64,000 nt of DNA from Metallyticus violacea (GCA_030762175.1 CM060830.1:46030001-46094000); one strand, 5' to 3'; numbered from the stretch's first letter, positions 1 to 11,700 are shown. The notes: generated by a model from the sequence alone, not told the origin. Numbers and translations are program-made.

Positions 1-2280
1 ATCTACGAAGTACATTTTATATTTGTGTGTACATTTATTGATAACCAAATTGTTGATGAATTATGAATGTTGTCATTATTTACGTAAATGTTTGTTTATA
101 ACAGGATAATATTTTTCGTGTTTAAGTAGCCTTTACGTTTTTATCCGCCCTGTCTGTGTTTGGTTATTCGTGCATATAAAAATTAGAATCGTTTGAATTT
201 TATACATATTATGGATGTTAAGTGCATAAAATAAGATGGTTTGATTCCGGATGTTTTTATTATTTTTCAATTGAAAGTCATCTTAACTGAGTACTTTTTA
301 ATTATTATTACTACACAGTTTAAAATTATTTTTAAACGTTGTAAATTTAAATTTTTAGAAACTGAATCATCAAAATGTAAAGCTATAAAGATCTATTTTA
401 TATTAATTACAAGATAACCTTTGGGGTTTTCAGAATAGTTAAACGCAAATGGTGGAATTTCGCAAGAAGGGTATGGTAAATAAGTGGTACAAATTAACAT
501 TAGTCAATGCTGATATTGACATTCACTTGTTCTTATAGTCTTGTAAAACTTGCCTGTAAATACAACTGATACAAATTGCTAAATCGGCTCAATAATATTT
601 GATAGCAACGATTTTGTCCTCTTTTCACTGCACAATGTTCTTTATGTGCCCCCAGAAAAGTGATTGGACTTCTAGGAGGCAAAGAGATATGGCCACTACT
701 TTCCTATCCAACCCTTTCTTTGTCTCATTTCAAGAAAGTTATACACCGGAGGAGAAGTATATCTTTCATTTCTGTTTACTTCCAGGATAATTCAATATAT
801 TCAACTGCTATTAAATATTTTAATATACCATTCTTATTCAATCATAAACAGCACATAAATTAATTTTACTTACATTGAGACAGATAACTTACTTAGTTTA
901 CTTGCCGTGCCGTGTAATACCGTGGCTTTTAGATCCAGAGAGACTTGTTGTATATTAAAAGAACAGAAAACATACGATTTAAGCAAATCCTTTTACATTC
1001 AACCTTACCTTAAAACAGAAAATACTGTCTACTGTTATTTAATGCAGCAAAACTTCATCCCACAAATCAAAAATATTACCTCCCTTAAACTTTCTTTTTC
1101 TAGAGAATCCTCACCGTGTTAAAAACTTGATATTTTTTCACTTTTTTTTTCTTTCTTTGCGAAGTATTTCAGCGGGACTGTAACTTTAGCCGAAGTGGAA
1201 GAGAGCAAGTTCATGAGTGGTGGTTAGGAAAATACGAGCAGACTTTATTAAGTAAAACCGTCTAGCTGCACAGCGTGTCCATTTCAACTGGCCGCGTGGA
1301 GTTGGAAGGCCCCTACAGACGACTTCATGCGCATCTAACCTTCTGGTAGCCATGCGAGTGACTGCAAGAGAACATGTGAAGAGCTCCCCTCCCAAACATA
1401 TTCAACCCGTAACCAGTATTTCTGTATAATAATGGGTATGATAGGGTCATTGGACCGGTATTTTTATTCGAAATTATAAATGTTACTCAGTAACTTATAA
1501 ATAAAACACATTTATACTTAATAATGGTTAATGTTTAAAGAAATAAATAGTAACACATACAACATAACGCCTTTTATGTCCTTTGAGCATTTTAAAAATT
1601 GTGATTATTAGAGACCCGATGTTCAATCAATGAAAAACGTAGAAAAAAACATGCAAAAGACATTAAACGCTATTACTGGTAACCAAAAATTAATAAAATT
1701 GATAAAAAATATTATTTATCTAAAGATGTAATTACTTTGTTTATAAGAAAACAATTTAAATAACGCTTATCATACTTTTACAGGGTAATATTGTTTGTAA
1801 AAAAAATAACAAAAATATTACGCTCACTCTTTAAACTGTTAATTAGTTGTTGCACATAACAAGGTTTCTTCAGTTGTCAGCACTGAAATTTCGTCCTATA
1901 TGACAACATAGTTTTTAGAGCATTTACTAAACAACTAACTGACTTCCCTCCGCAATATATTTGTGTTGACAATGAGCAGATTGCGGAAAGAGATCCTGTC
2001 TCTTGTCTCCTGTCTCCTGTCTCTTGTTGAGTCTAATAAAAGAAGCCGCCGAAAATTGCAAGGCAATATTATTGAAAATAGTCATCATTGAAAATTTACG
2101 ATGGCGAATCAAGTTTATTATTCCAGTTTTCTTTACAAACAAGCGGCATTAAAACGATTTTCCTGATGGCCCCTTTGTTGCTGTTCAAGTCCTTATAACT
2201 GTACGCGATGTAACTTGAAATGGGTCATAGCGAACTGCGGAATGGAGAGATTTCGGAGCCTACGGCGAGACCTTAGCATG
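1..2280. other. intergenic, nothing recognised
   Basis: AT-rich sequence without a recognisable gene or repeat. A more GC-rich patch at about 1170-1400 carries an open frame on the minus strand (1186-1395, 69 codons) that resembles nothing I know and could be chance. A short run of near-identical TGTCTCC/TGTCTCT heptamers lies at about 1997-2031. Confidence 0.5.
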
Positions 2281-2422
2281 TAAAATCAAAGTAGTGAAAT
2301 GAACAAGTCATAAGGGACTAGAAACAATAAGGATGGACTCCTTTGGGGAAAGTGTACAAGGTCAGTGCTGTCTATAAATTGCAGCCTCTTAATTCTGAGA
2401 TGGAGTAGCTGATCCATGCTCA

Positions 2423-2735
2423 ATTTTCTTCTCTGATGAAGCATGGTTGCATTTACATGATCATATTTCCACAGAGAATAATAGACATTGAAGCAAAGAT
2501 AAACCCGATTTTGTATACAAAACTTCCCTGCATGACGGGAAAATCGGGTGTAGTACTCGATAAATATGCGCAGAATTATTGGATCTATATTTTTTGAAAT
2601 TGCAGTAAATGCACAGAGATACAGGAATACCATACTTACATTATTCTTTAACAGTTAACAGACATTGAACGTCATCAGTCTGAGTATTTTCCAAAATACT
2701 CTGCCACCTCTCACACAATTGATAAATCATTAACT
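2423..2735 (+). pseudogene. DDE transposase relic (middle part)
   Basis: The plus strand reads through several stops and frames as the central part of an insect DDE transposase of the kind often linked to DUF4817 N-termini. The fragment FFSDEAWLHLHDHIS (from about 2426) matches the family's FxDEAxFHxxGYVNxQN block holding the first catalytic Asp. It is followed by a KIG-containing stretch and, in another frame at 2655-2735, by QLTDIERHQSEYF...ATSHT, which corresponds to the family's LT..ER...FQQDNATAHT block; the second catalytic Asp is lost (KYSATSHT). It stops abruptly where the minus-strand mariner relic begins. The family match is from memory of motifs, not from a search. Certainly non-functional. 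Confidence 0.6.
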
Positions 2736-3560
2736 AGTGTTTAACTTGAACTTGATTTTTAATATCAGTACATTTATTACAGTGATGCTCAAATGTCATC
2801 CCATCTCTTAAGCATTTTTCTGGAAGATATGCAAAATACTTCTCTATAGATGTTATCACCTCTTGATTTGGTGAAAAAAACCTGATCGGCGAGAACGAGT
2901 CTGAGATTTTTGACCACATGGAGTCGGAAGGAGCTAAATCTGGTGAGTAGAATGGATTTGTCAACAGTGTACACTTCAGGTCTCTTAATTTTCCCGTCAC
3001 TAAAACACTTATATGAGTAGGTGCTTTGTCTTGATGAAAAACGACCTTTCTCACTTCTAATCCAGTTGGTATAAAAGATCGAAATGGTACTCTTCTGAAG
3101 AGTCAATTAGTAAAATTCCTCTAGCGTCCCAAAAAGACGTTGCCATAAGTTTTCCTATCCTCGTTGGCGCCGAACAATCGATTTCTGTTCATTGTTTTGA
3201 TTCTGGTACGCGATGGTGGATCCAAATCTCATCTACAGTTATAGTTCAACCGCAAAAGCAATTCCGTTGTTAAAACTTTCCAAACACGTTGCGATATTTT
3301 CGTACAAATACTTTTTTGATCTGCTGTTAGAAAGCACGGACCCATCTTATTCAAGGCTTTTTCATATGTAATGCTTCATGTAAAATATAACCTACACGTT
3401 CATTTGAAATACCTACAACCTCAGCAGTTTCAGGCACATTTAATTCGCCTATCAAATTGTACCATGTTATATATTGTTGATACTACTATACGTTGTAGCA
3501 CTTTTTGGACGTCACTCACGAGCATCATCTTTAAAGCTGGTGCAGCATAATTAAATTCAG
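2735..3560 (-). pseudogene. mariner transposase relic
   Basis: Read on the minus strand in several frames, this is a mariner transposase (family length about 345 residues) lacking the N-terminal third. Seen in order: GISNERVGYILHEALHMKK (helix-turn-helix region), CFLTADQK, TVDEIWIHH with the first catalytic Asp, a KTYGNVFLG-like stretch, VVFHQDKAPTH with the second Asp, and YSPDLAPSD with the third Asp. The three acidic residues thus survive although stops and frameshifts break the gene. The C-terminal open frame runs 2734-3054. There is no room for a 3' untranslated region or inverted repeat before the neighbouring DDE relic, so the left end is truncated. Confidence 0.8.
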
Positions 3561-4168
3561 AAATCTAATTTGTTAATTGTAGAAAATGAGGAAGAGTCTC
3601 CATAAACTTTTGTAAATTATTGATGCGTTAAATAATCTTTTACAAAGAACTTTACACTCCATGATGCTCAATTTGATTTAGAAAGAAGTATTTAAAACAG
3701 TGACTTGATATTTTAAATGAATGCTTAAGTCAAATGTATCAACATAAAAATCGGTTATCTTCCAATTACGATCAAGATCATGAATTTCTGCCATGAACAA
3801 ATTGTCTTCTGGATTAAACTCGCTCAAGAATTCGAATGTATCCGAAATTAATTTGCAAAATATTTACTATATATAAATCGGTCAACGGCGATGTCTTTGA
3901 ATAAGTTGTATACAGTTCTTTGTGTGTAATCTTAAATTCTTATCCATATTTATTTGTTTGTTCTTTATCTCCATTAAATAAAGAACTGATTCAAATCTAC
4001 TACAAAAATTGAATAATAGGAAATAGTATCGTATCACTAAACTCCCCCCTGTGGAGGGTTCCTCCTGGAGGAAAGGATATGATGAGGGATACACCCGGTG
4101 TCCCAGATCCATTGAAGGTGACTGCTTGTACTAGGTACGGTCTCTAATCTTGTTTCCTTTCAAAATCA

Positions 4169-4325
4169 GACTCTGGAGCAGAAATCTTTATAACGCGCAA
4201 ATCACTGTCACACCGCACAGCAACATCCCACCTCGCTTAGCACTTTAAATCCTGTAGCAGAACAAACGGAACTAAATGATGTTAAATGAGAAAGGAAAGA
4301 TGTATCCCAGGATTCGCTTAAGGAA
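4169..4325 (-). repeat. SINE-C fragment
   Basis: A partial copy of the tRNA-derived family here called SINE-C. It carries the family's GCGCAAATCACTGTCACACC-type block, the CTCGCTTAGCACTTT block and the ATGATGTTAAATGA region (in other copies TGAAATGAAATG), followed by a CCCAGGATTCGCTTA block. The tRNA-like head, which would lie to the right, is missing. Aligned by eye to copies at 16.4, 24.1, 37.5 and 52.9 kb. Confidence 0.55.
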
Positions 4326-4329
4326 CCAA

Positions 4330-6100
4330 GAGGATCATGGTAGTACTAAACTATTATGGTCAATTGATTGGTCATCATACGTTTAGATTAACAGAGGAAA
4401 AGCATATCTATTTTACAAGTTTTCTCCTTTTGCCAATACCTTATTAATAAAGCTGTAAAATAATATAAAATTAAAAAGATACATTGGTAGTAAAAGAAGG
4501 GAAATTGACTAAATTTCACTACTGAGATTGCCGTAACCGTGTGTAGGGTGCTTGGCCATACCGATGCAATTCCAGCTCAGGGTCCTAACTCTTCCATTGG
4601 CCACTGAAAATAAATGTCAGCACAAATCTTCCTCCTCGAGGACGTAACGCTTTCAAATCCTCTGATCCAGTTCTCTCTAAAGCAACATAGAGGGATAAGA
4701 CTGAGAGAAACTTTAAGAGGGGACAGTTTCTCACGGAGTGACCTTCTCAAGGTAATTCTTCAGTTGATTGCTTCCCACCGAGGCAAGTAATCAGGGGGAG
4801 TACCACTAGGATTGAAACGTGTCATTCCAACACTATTAAAACGACGAATCGTTTAGAAAATAAAGCAGGAACACAAAACATTTTTTGTTAAAATTCATTA
4901 AGTTAGGATAATTAAACATGTCTATAGCTGTAAGGTATGCAGTTTTAAATCTACAGGTTTATTATTTCGGCTGGGTCCTGTGACAAGACATTAATGATCT
5001 CGGTTGGCGCGCCACTAGATACCGGCAGCGAAGATTAATAAGTCGCGGAACACAAACCGAAGTCGTAACACATTTTTAAATAAAAATTATATATATTGTT
5101 ACCAAACAAACTGTTGTCATCTTTGTTGATAGTTGGGAATAGTGGGTGATCTACTTGAAAACTGTGTTATGACGCAGCGTGTACTTTCTGTATTTAAAAT
5201 AAGGTAAACTGTCCAAATAAGACCCATACTATATCTTTGTTATGTGTCAGATGAAATCTACAACTGACTCGGTGTAAAGAAATGTTTCATGTTACGTATT
5301 TATTAATAGTTATAACCAGGCAAAGGAGCTGGATGAGTTAAACATTAAATTACATGCACATGCTTTGTTTTGATCGTGCAAAGGCTTGAAATACAAATAA
5401 GCAGGAGCCACGCGAGTCTGGTAACTATGAAACATAAAGTATATGCGTTCTAACCTCACAACGTGCTCGTTTCAATGAGCTATGATAGACATGTGTACTT
5501 TTCTAAACTTTCTGCAGAAATCGGTGAGATAGTTTTTATTCCGAGAAAATATTCTTTCAGCTTCATATGATGTTTGTGATACACATGAAAAGTAAACCTT
5601 TATCTGATGCTTTTTGTCCTAGGGCAGCCGATTTCGCCGATATTGAGTTTCTGCTTTACTTTTCAGTTACTGGTCCAGGCAGTGCTTGAGTAATTTTGGC
5701 TGACACTTCTTCAATTATATTTATGCCTTTAAATATGGGCAATCGTGGTATTTACTTTGGCTACTCTGGAACCATGAAACAGGTATGCCAATGGAAACTG
5801 CTACGAAATGAAGCTTTATGCAAACAAAGTTCGACAATCGACGTACTGTGCTAATGTTAATGTAATTTAGGTTCCGGTGCATGAAGATCAACGGATAGTA
5901 AAGTGTGATAAGATGAATTTAAAACATATCAGCTTTGTAATAAGGTACAATATATTGAAGCCAGAAAACTAAAAACAACATAATCTTATAGTTATAAATG
6001 TGTTGCTGGAGCACTAATTTCTTCATCTTGGAACCACTAGCTATTACCGTCCTCCTTCAGTTCCCACACACCTTCCTTATCGGTGTGTTACGTACATAAC
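4330..6100. other. intergenic, nothing recognised
   Basis: No gene or family that I recognise. Reading frames are short. The section at 4590-4830 is somewhat GC-richer than its surroundings and may be an old repeat, but I see no second copy in this window. Confidence 0.4.
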
Positions 6101-6115
6101 TTGCCGTTACTTGTG

Positions 6116-6157
6116 GAGCTCCAGTCCCGAGCGGCAGCGGAGAGAGCCGAGATCCGC
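6116..6157. repeat. left arm of imperfect inverted repeat
   Basis: The left arm contains GAGCTCCAGTCCCGAG followed by CGGCAGCGGAGAGAGCC. The reverse complement of about 6793-6845 contains GGCTCCAGTCCTGAG, an extra CCCTCT, then CGAGCGGTAGCGAAGAAAGC. The arms lie either side of SINE-E copy 1. They may be two copies of one short repeat in opposite orientation. Confidence 0.5.
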
Positions 6158-6325
6158 AGTCCCGAACGGAGTGCTGGCAACTGTAAATGTAGCATGTATT
6201 ATTTTTAATTAAACGTAACGTAATCTATGCGTTGTCCTCTGTAAATTTCTGGACGCAATATGTTGTTCTTAATAACGAAACTGAATTATTCATTCTTTTG
6301 CCATATGTTGTCTTATTGGAATTCG

Positions 6326-6331
<6 letters not shown>

Positions 6332-6370
<39 letters not shown>
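6332..6370. repeat. (AC)n microsatellite, tail of SINE-E
   Basis: Pure CA/AC repeat of about 39 bp. It directly joins the 3' end of the minus-oriented SINE-E copy to its right; the second copy at 6990 also starts next to an ACA-rich run, so the repeat probably grew from the element's tail. Confidence 0.9.
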
Positions 6371-6371
<1 letters not shown>

Positions 6372-6741
6372 TAACCTTAACGCTAATCTCGGGTAAATTT
6401 GGAAACGGTGGGCCCAGTGGTTTGATGCCCTACGCTCGCATCCTTTTCGTAAATATAAATTGAGAGGGAATTGTGTATTACTAAGTAGGCGGGTTAATCA
6501 CTATAATGATGGAAAATCTCCTTTGATTCCAGCAGAAAAAAAATCGTAAATATCTATTTATAGCGGTTGTGTGCATGGTACTATGTTAGCGAGTAAATCA
6601 TTGTAATGATGGCAAATCTCCTTTAACTCAGAGGGGGAGGGCGAAGAAAGAAAAATAAGCAGTTTGAGGACGAGGATTCGAACCCACTACCTTTACACCT
6701 TTAGGGATGATGCTCTAACTATCGGAGCTAAGCCATTGCTT
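6371..6741 (-). repeat. SINE-E copy 1 (tRNA-derived)
   Basis: On the minus strand the right end reads as a tRNA-like head: GGCTTAGCTCCGATAGTTAG (box A-like) and GTGGGTTCGAATCC (box B), about 70 bp apart from end to end. The body to the left shares the block CTAATCTCGGGTAAAT...GGTGGGCCCAGTGG...CCTTTTCGTAAATAT with copy 2 at 6990-7178. The body contains an internal direct duplication: GTAAATATAAATT... to ATGGAAAATCTCCTTTG and GTAAATATCTATT... to ATGGCAAATCTCCTTTA, about 120 bp apart. The head is diverged from a functional tRNA and lies in an element, so it is not called as a tRNA gene. Confidence 0.65.
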
Positions 6742-6792
6742 TAAAAATCGCATTATCTAGCTGTATATGTGGAAGTAACACTACCTTCCGCT

Positions 6793-6845
6793 TTCTTCGC
6801 TACCGCTCGAGAGGGCTCAGGACTGGAGCCCAATTTGTACTACTT
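6793..6845. repeat. right arm of imperfect inverted repeat
   Basis: Partner of the arm at 6116-6157; see there. Starts in CGCTTTCTTCGCTACCGCTC and ends near the GGACTGGAGCC block. Confidence 0.5.
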
Positions 6846-6989
6846 GTAACGTTAAATCATATATAATCACAGGCTCCTCCATGATTGTACCCCCACCAGT
6901 GCGAGTATAACAAAGGGCAACATTACGGGGATTCTAGAGATATTTTAGCGGGCAACTGGAAAAAAAAAAAAAAAATGGAATTCATAATT

Positions 6990-7178
6990 AATTCATATAC
7001 ACAAACATACACTAAACTAAACCTGATCTCGAGTGAATCCTAGAAACCGGTGGACCCAGTGGCCTGCGCTCAATTCCTTTTCGTAAGTATACATTGGTAG
7101 CGGATTGTGTGCTATCATGTTAGCGGCTAAATCGTGTAATGGTGACTAAACTGCTTTAGCTACAGCAGAATCATTTGG
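6990..7178 (-). repeat. SINE-E copy 2 (partial)
   Basis: Shares with copy 1 the tail-side block CTGATCTCGAGTGAATCC, GGTGGACCCAGTGG, CCTTTTCGTAAGTATA and the GTTAGCGGCTAAATC / GTAATGGTGACTAAA block. It has a single body unit where copy 1 has two, and lacks the tRNA-like head. Confidence 0.6.
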
Positions 7179-7179
7179 G

Positions 7180-9060
7180 AGGCATATGTAGTGCCATCAA
7201 GCGGGAGAAATCTTAAGCTTGACTTGGATGCATTGGCACGAATGTAGGAAAACGTGCACTTTTGATGAACAAGGAAAACACGACGCTGTTCCGGAGTATT
7301 GAAAATGCTTGAAACGAGTAAATTATGTTGCATTTGTGTCAAGTATGTACTCGTATCTACCCCTAATATATAGGAAAGTGCGGTAAATATGTTTTATCCC
7401 CTGCGTTGATCTTACTGCAAATGAACCGTTACTTATAAATATTTCATCCTGTGATGCTTTTAAAAGTACAGGTTAGTGAATAATTAGCGTTAGCACAAAG
7501 TTAAACAGAAACTATTAAGTTATAAGTCTTATCAGCTATTATTTGTACACATTTTAGTAGTTATTACAACGAGAATAATGCAAAGTATTTAATTCTAAAA
7601 GGAAAATACTTAACACTTGAACTTAGGGAGGAACTAAAGAGGGTGGCAAGAAAGAAGTAAATATTTGAGTAGATGAATGTCAAGTTTCCTAGAGCTTTGG
7701 CATATATAAAGGCATTTCAATCTTTAAAAATCTCGTTTAGTTGGTGAACTTTTTTTTATGGGGTGTAGGTATGCTGGTCAGAGGTACATTTATATGCAAT
7801 AGTAGTATTACCCCCGCGGTGCGCGTTTGATGTTTTGCGGGGCCTTATAAAATGATCACGTGCAAAAAATTTGTTTTTCGGTAAAGAGGTAAATTGATCG
7901 CGCTGTAAACGCTTACTTTTATAAGACCCGGGAAAAAAACTATGCTCCCCGGGAGTTTTTCCTAATTTTCAAAGATATTAATTTTGGGGAATGTAGGTTT
8001 CTTAAAAAATACATTTGAATATGCTGCCAAGCTTTCACGAAAGCGTTTTAACCCCAGGGATAAGTGTACACATTTTTAATGCTAGGATGTGCAATGGTTG
8101 CTTCATATAAATCGCAGGCTAATGGATGCATTTTCTCCATGAACAGGGGGCATTATGCTAAGCATTTACAATAGCCACATAACTTATTACAGGTGAGGCA
8201 AACATTGAAGTACATGCCTACATACACTACAATGCTTAGCTCAGCAAGGAAGTCGTTGTCGACATAGCGGTATCATATGTTGCAGCGTGAATACACTTCA
8301 TGCTATGGTTTGCATTTGCCCCGAATATTTTCTTACTGATTCAAAGGTACGCTCAAACTATTATGTTGCGTGTTCAAAAAGAAAGAGAGAAGTAATTGAC
8401 TTTAAGAGCAAGGAATTTGAAACACGAGAGAACAAGATGTATTCAAATTTTACTGGAATTTTAGACACCGTTAAGGTATTAGTAGCAGCAGCAAAGCGTT
8501 CTGCAGGTAACTATCATATCAGGTTGAGATGCAAAATCTGAAACACCTCCAATTTATGGACAAATGCAATGGACCTACATACGTGCACTACACGAAATAT
8601 GCATTTCTACCCACATGTTGCCATTGTATGCTCCTGACTAGGATCCCAAATATTTTACGAGAAAGAAACAAAATTATTTTTGCTTTTTTCAACGCGCCAC
8701 TTTTTAACTCCATACCCTTAGACCAACAATATTGGAATTTCTTTATACCTTTAATAAAATTGAATTTTGCTACCTATCATGTTATAGATAACGGTGTTTG
8801 TTATATAAACTATATATATATATATATATATATATGTATTAACTTTTACATTATATCCATCACATGAGTCCAGAGACCGTACATGTTCCTATTTAACACC
8901 GGCGGACAATATAACTATATGCCAAAATTATTTATATAAAGCTATTAATACACAAATAATTGTATTAATGTGAATATTTATAACTATTAATTCGCAGATA
9001 ATTATATTACGAAAACAGAGACACAGACTTTCTGTTTCATAAGTCTGCACATCACAATTA
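7180..9060. other. intergenic, nothing recognised
   Basis: No supported gene. Frames at 8287-8541 (84 codons) and 8529-8867 (112 codons, ending in an AT repeat translation) have no motif I know. An inverted pair GGGGCCTTATAAAAT (about 7838) and TTTTATAAGACCCGGG (about 7918) could form a hairpin. An (AT)n run lies at 8811-8835. Confidence 0.4.
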
Positions 9061-9068
9061 TACATTGT

Positions 9069-9330
9069 TTAAATATACACAACTTTACTTAAAAAAAATT
9101 CACCCAGCTTTGACCAATTTTTTTCATGCACAAACAAGTCCCAGCACGCTAACCTGCCCCTATTCGAGTATGTAAACTTCGCTCCAAGATTCACCCGCCA
9201 ATGTTCTGTGTTTGGGCAATGTGCCAGTGTATGTTGCCAATCTTCCAGGTTTCTACAAAGGGGGTAAACTCTATCGCCTGTTTCATTGGTAATTTTTTTG
9301 TGCTTTCCATACTCCAAATCTATGCCAAGC
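9069..9330 (-). pseudogene. LINE C-terminal relic
   Basis: The open minus-strand frame (82 codons) carries a zinc-knuckle-like C-x2-C-x9-H-x4-C pattern, VYPLCRNLEDWQHTLAHCP, typical of the region downstream of reverse transcriptase in many non-LTR elements. The end reads ACWDLFVHEKNWSKLGEFFL. The same CW-x-LF...NW...G arrangement follows a similar Cys/His motif at 43.7-43.9 kb, so the two are from one LINE family. Only the C-terminal end is seen and the reverse transcriptase is absent. Confidence 0.6.
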
Positions 9331-9511
9331 TATATATGACAGGTCCTTAAAATTCAAGTTATGTGTGTATAATTCCTTCCCCCAGTTTAATTTAGCTCAT
9401 TACTAAGTTCAATGATGTCCTTTTCTGTGCTTACTACCTCTATTTCCTGCCTCTAGATGCCAATTAGCTTTCTTTTAACTTTCCTCCATAAATTATTGCT
9501 GTTATGCAGAA

Positions 9512-9756
9512 AGACTGAACAAACTAGCGGATAATTGCAGTAAATGGGGGATGATTGTGAATTTCGCCAAAAGCAAATCAATAATTTTAAAAATGAGCCC
9601 GGCTATAGTAAGAATGAGAGGTGCAAATATCAGAGAATAGAACTAACAAATGTTAAATGTTTTGAGTATTTGGGTGTAAAATTCCGAGTGAATGGCAAAC
9701 GGGCCCAGCAAATTTTAATGACAGTACGTCCGTATGCAAAGCCCACAAATATATAA
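9512..9756 (+). pseudogene. LINE reverse transcriptase relic (C-terminal part)
   Basis: Read over two frames the plus strand gives LADNCSKWGMIVNFAKSKS, equivalent to the reverse transcriptase block L..WC..WGL.VN..KTK, and then CFEYLGVKFRVNG, equivalent to the YLG block. About 30 residues separate the two, as in the family. It is frame-shifted between the blocks and stops soon after. It lies tail-to-tail with the minus-strand LINE relic just to its left. Confidence 0.7.
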
Positions 9757-10153
9757 AATGCTGAACATGAGCTGTGATTACGAAAAGTAAAATTTAAAAG
9801 TAATTTTCGGTCATTTTTGCAATGTAAAATTTTAGGTTTCCGCTTGTTATTTTAAGTCTTTTTAATGGTAATTTCAAGAGTTAAATATATTTTATCACTT
9901 TATTTTAAGCGTGACATAATACACTGCTGTGGCGGACCAACATTTTATCTGTAAATAACAATTGAAGCCGTGACTTCCGTAACCGCACAAGTACACATAA
10001 TTTCAGAATATCAACAACTAATTATCTCTTAAAAAGACAACTTCGAAATTATGTGTTTTCCTTAACAAAACTTTATTCATAGGGAAATATTAAAACAACG
10101 ATGATCAGAAGCAGTTTGTCTGTAATAAATTTGTGAAAATTCTGGGCTTTAGT

Positions 10154-10165
10154 TGTTATAGTCTG
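10154..10165. repeat. target-site duplication, left (SINE-B copy 1)
   Basis: TGTTATAGTCTG, repeated exactly at 10454-10465. Confidence 0.85.
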
Positions 10166-10453
10166 ATGATGATGAATGGTGTTTAACGCCCGTTTTTGCT
10201 ACAGAGGCACCACAGGCGAGGACACTGATGATACATGAGATGAAGTGATATAATGGGAAAGGATTTATTATTTTTAAAGAAGTAATCGTTCCAGACCTAA
10301 GTTTAGGGTACCTCCCCGGCATTTGCCATTAATGAGGGCTGAGGAAAACGTGGAAAAAACTCCAGTCAGGGATGACGGTCCTGGCGGGATTCGAACCCCA
10401 GACCTCCCGCTCACGAGTCCACCCCTTATCGATCTCGGCCAACCGTGGCGGTG
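10166..10453 (-). repeat. SINE-B copy 1, tRNA-Leu/Ser-like head, 12-bp TSD
   Basis: A 288-bp element flanked by the direct repeat TGTTATAGTCTG (10154-10165 and 10454-10465). On the minus strand it begins with a tRNA-like head: GGTTGGCCGAGATCGATAAG (box A) and GGGGTTCGAATCCCGCC (box B), with a spacing that suggests a class II (long variable arm) ancestor. The body has the blocks GGCATTTGCC, CTAAGTTTAGGG and GGTGTTTAACG, and the 3' tail is short (ATC)n. A second copy lies at 33331-33610. Open frames across it are not genes. Confidence 0.85.
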
Positions 10454-10465
10454 TGTTATAGTCTG
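10454..10465. repeat. target-site duplication, right (SINE-B copy 1)
   Basis: TGTTATAGTCTG, exact partner of 10154-10165. Confidence 0.85.
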
Positions 10466-10469
10466 TAAC

Positions 10470-11700
10470 ATTGATTTAATATAATAAAACTTTGATTTGG
10501 AAGAGAAATATGCTCATTTTGTTGAACTAAAATAAATATTAACTTTGCACACATTCCCGTTTTTATTTTACAAGTAACAACAAAATTAAGTTTGCACTTT
10601 TGTTTCGTTCGTTTAGTCAGAGTTGCACATTTAGTATTAGGAACCTGATCCTCACCCTAATTGCGCAGAAGTCTTTGACACGAGGTAGCTTTACAGCTTT
10701 CAGGGGAATTTCATTCGTGTAGGCCCTGTCCGGGTTAGTTTTATCAAACTTAGCTTTCTCTTTGATTATGAACGCTTGTGTGATTAATATACTTGAGTTC
10801 TTACTCGCTGTTCTGGTGTCGGTGTTATATTCAATCGTTTTATAAGATTTTCTTGCTTTTTAGCATTGGGAAGGGTTTTCTTAAATTTAGAAAAATCGTT
10901 AATCATAATTCATTGTTCTTTATCTGCAATGACTTTTTATAGTTTTGCATTATTGTATGTAAATCATCAGCTGTATATACGACGTCCTATTTATATTTAG
11001 CTCTATTTGAGCAATGGCCCGATCACATGCCATTTGTTGGGTATATAAGAAGAATTTACTCAAATCTAGGTACAATGATCAGTTAGATAACTGAAATATT
11101 TAACAATAGCGTTAATTCTATTTAAAATCGTATTATCTGCCTGGTTTCCAGAGCATCGCGGAATCAAGAACTTGTGTGCTAATGAAACTGTACGTCAAAT
11201 GATTGAGCTCATTTAGACGATTAGAACGATCCGATGTTAAGAAACTTCCTATGTATGCTGCCACTATTGCAACGGGATATTTTTTAACTCATCTAGCAAA
11301 GCTTCTGTAGTCAATAGTTTCAAGTGTAGGACTTTGAACATTTTATTTCTCTGCATTAGTTATAGAATTCTATTTTATAAAGATTGTAAGGTTAAGACAG
11401 TATGTATGCTGTCATCTACTGCAAAGCAGAAGACTTCTATTATTACTTTACAAAACTTAGGGCCATTTTTGCGATATTTTAAGATTATTTTCCCAAATAT
11501 ATTTGTCTATTTCATTGCTCATATTTACCTGTTTTAGGCAATTGAAATTTAGGTCCTAGTTATGAGGTTGTGACATTATTCTTAATTTTTTTGCAAGATA
11601 ATAATTTTTTGTACTATTAAAATGCAAAATAAACATTATTCCCTACAAACAGCAAGTTTTCTGTACCTATTAGTCATAAAATAATTTAATTTTGTTTGAT
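10470..11700. other. intergenic, nothing recognised
   Basis: AT-rich, only short frames, no repeat that I recognise. Confidence 0.4.

Noticed and set aside
8287..8867. two overlapping frames of 84 and 112 codons as a gene
   Set aside because: No motif and no splice or codon pattern I can support; the second ends in an (AT)n translation.
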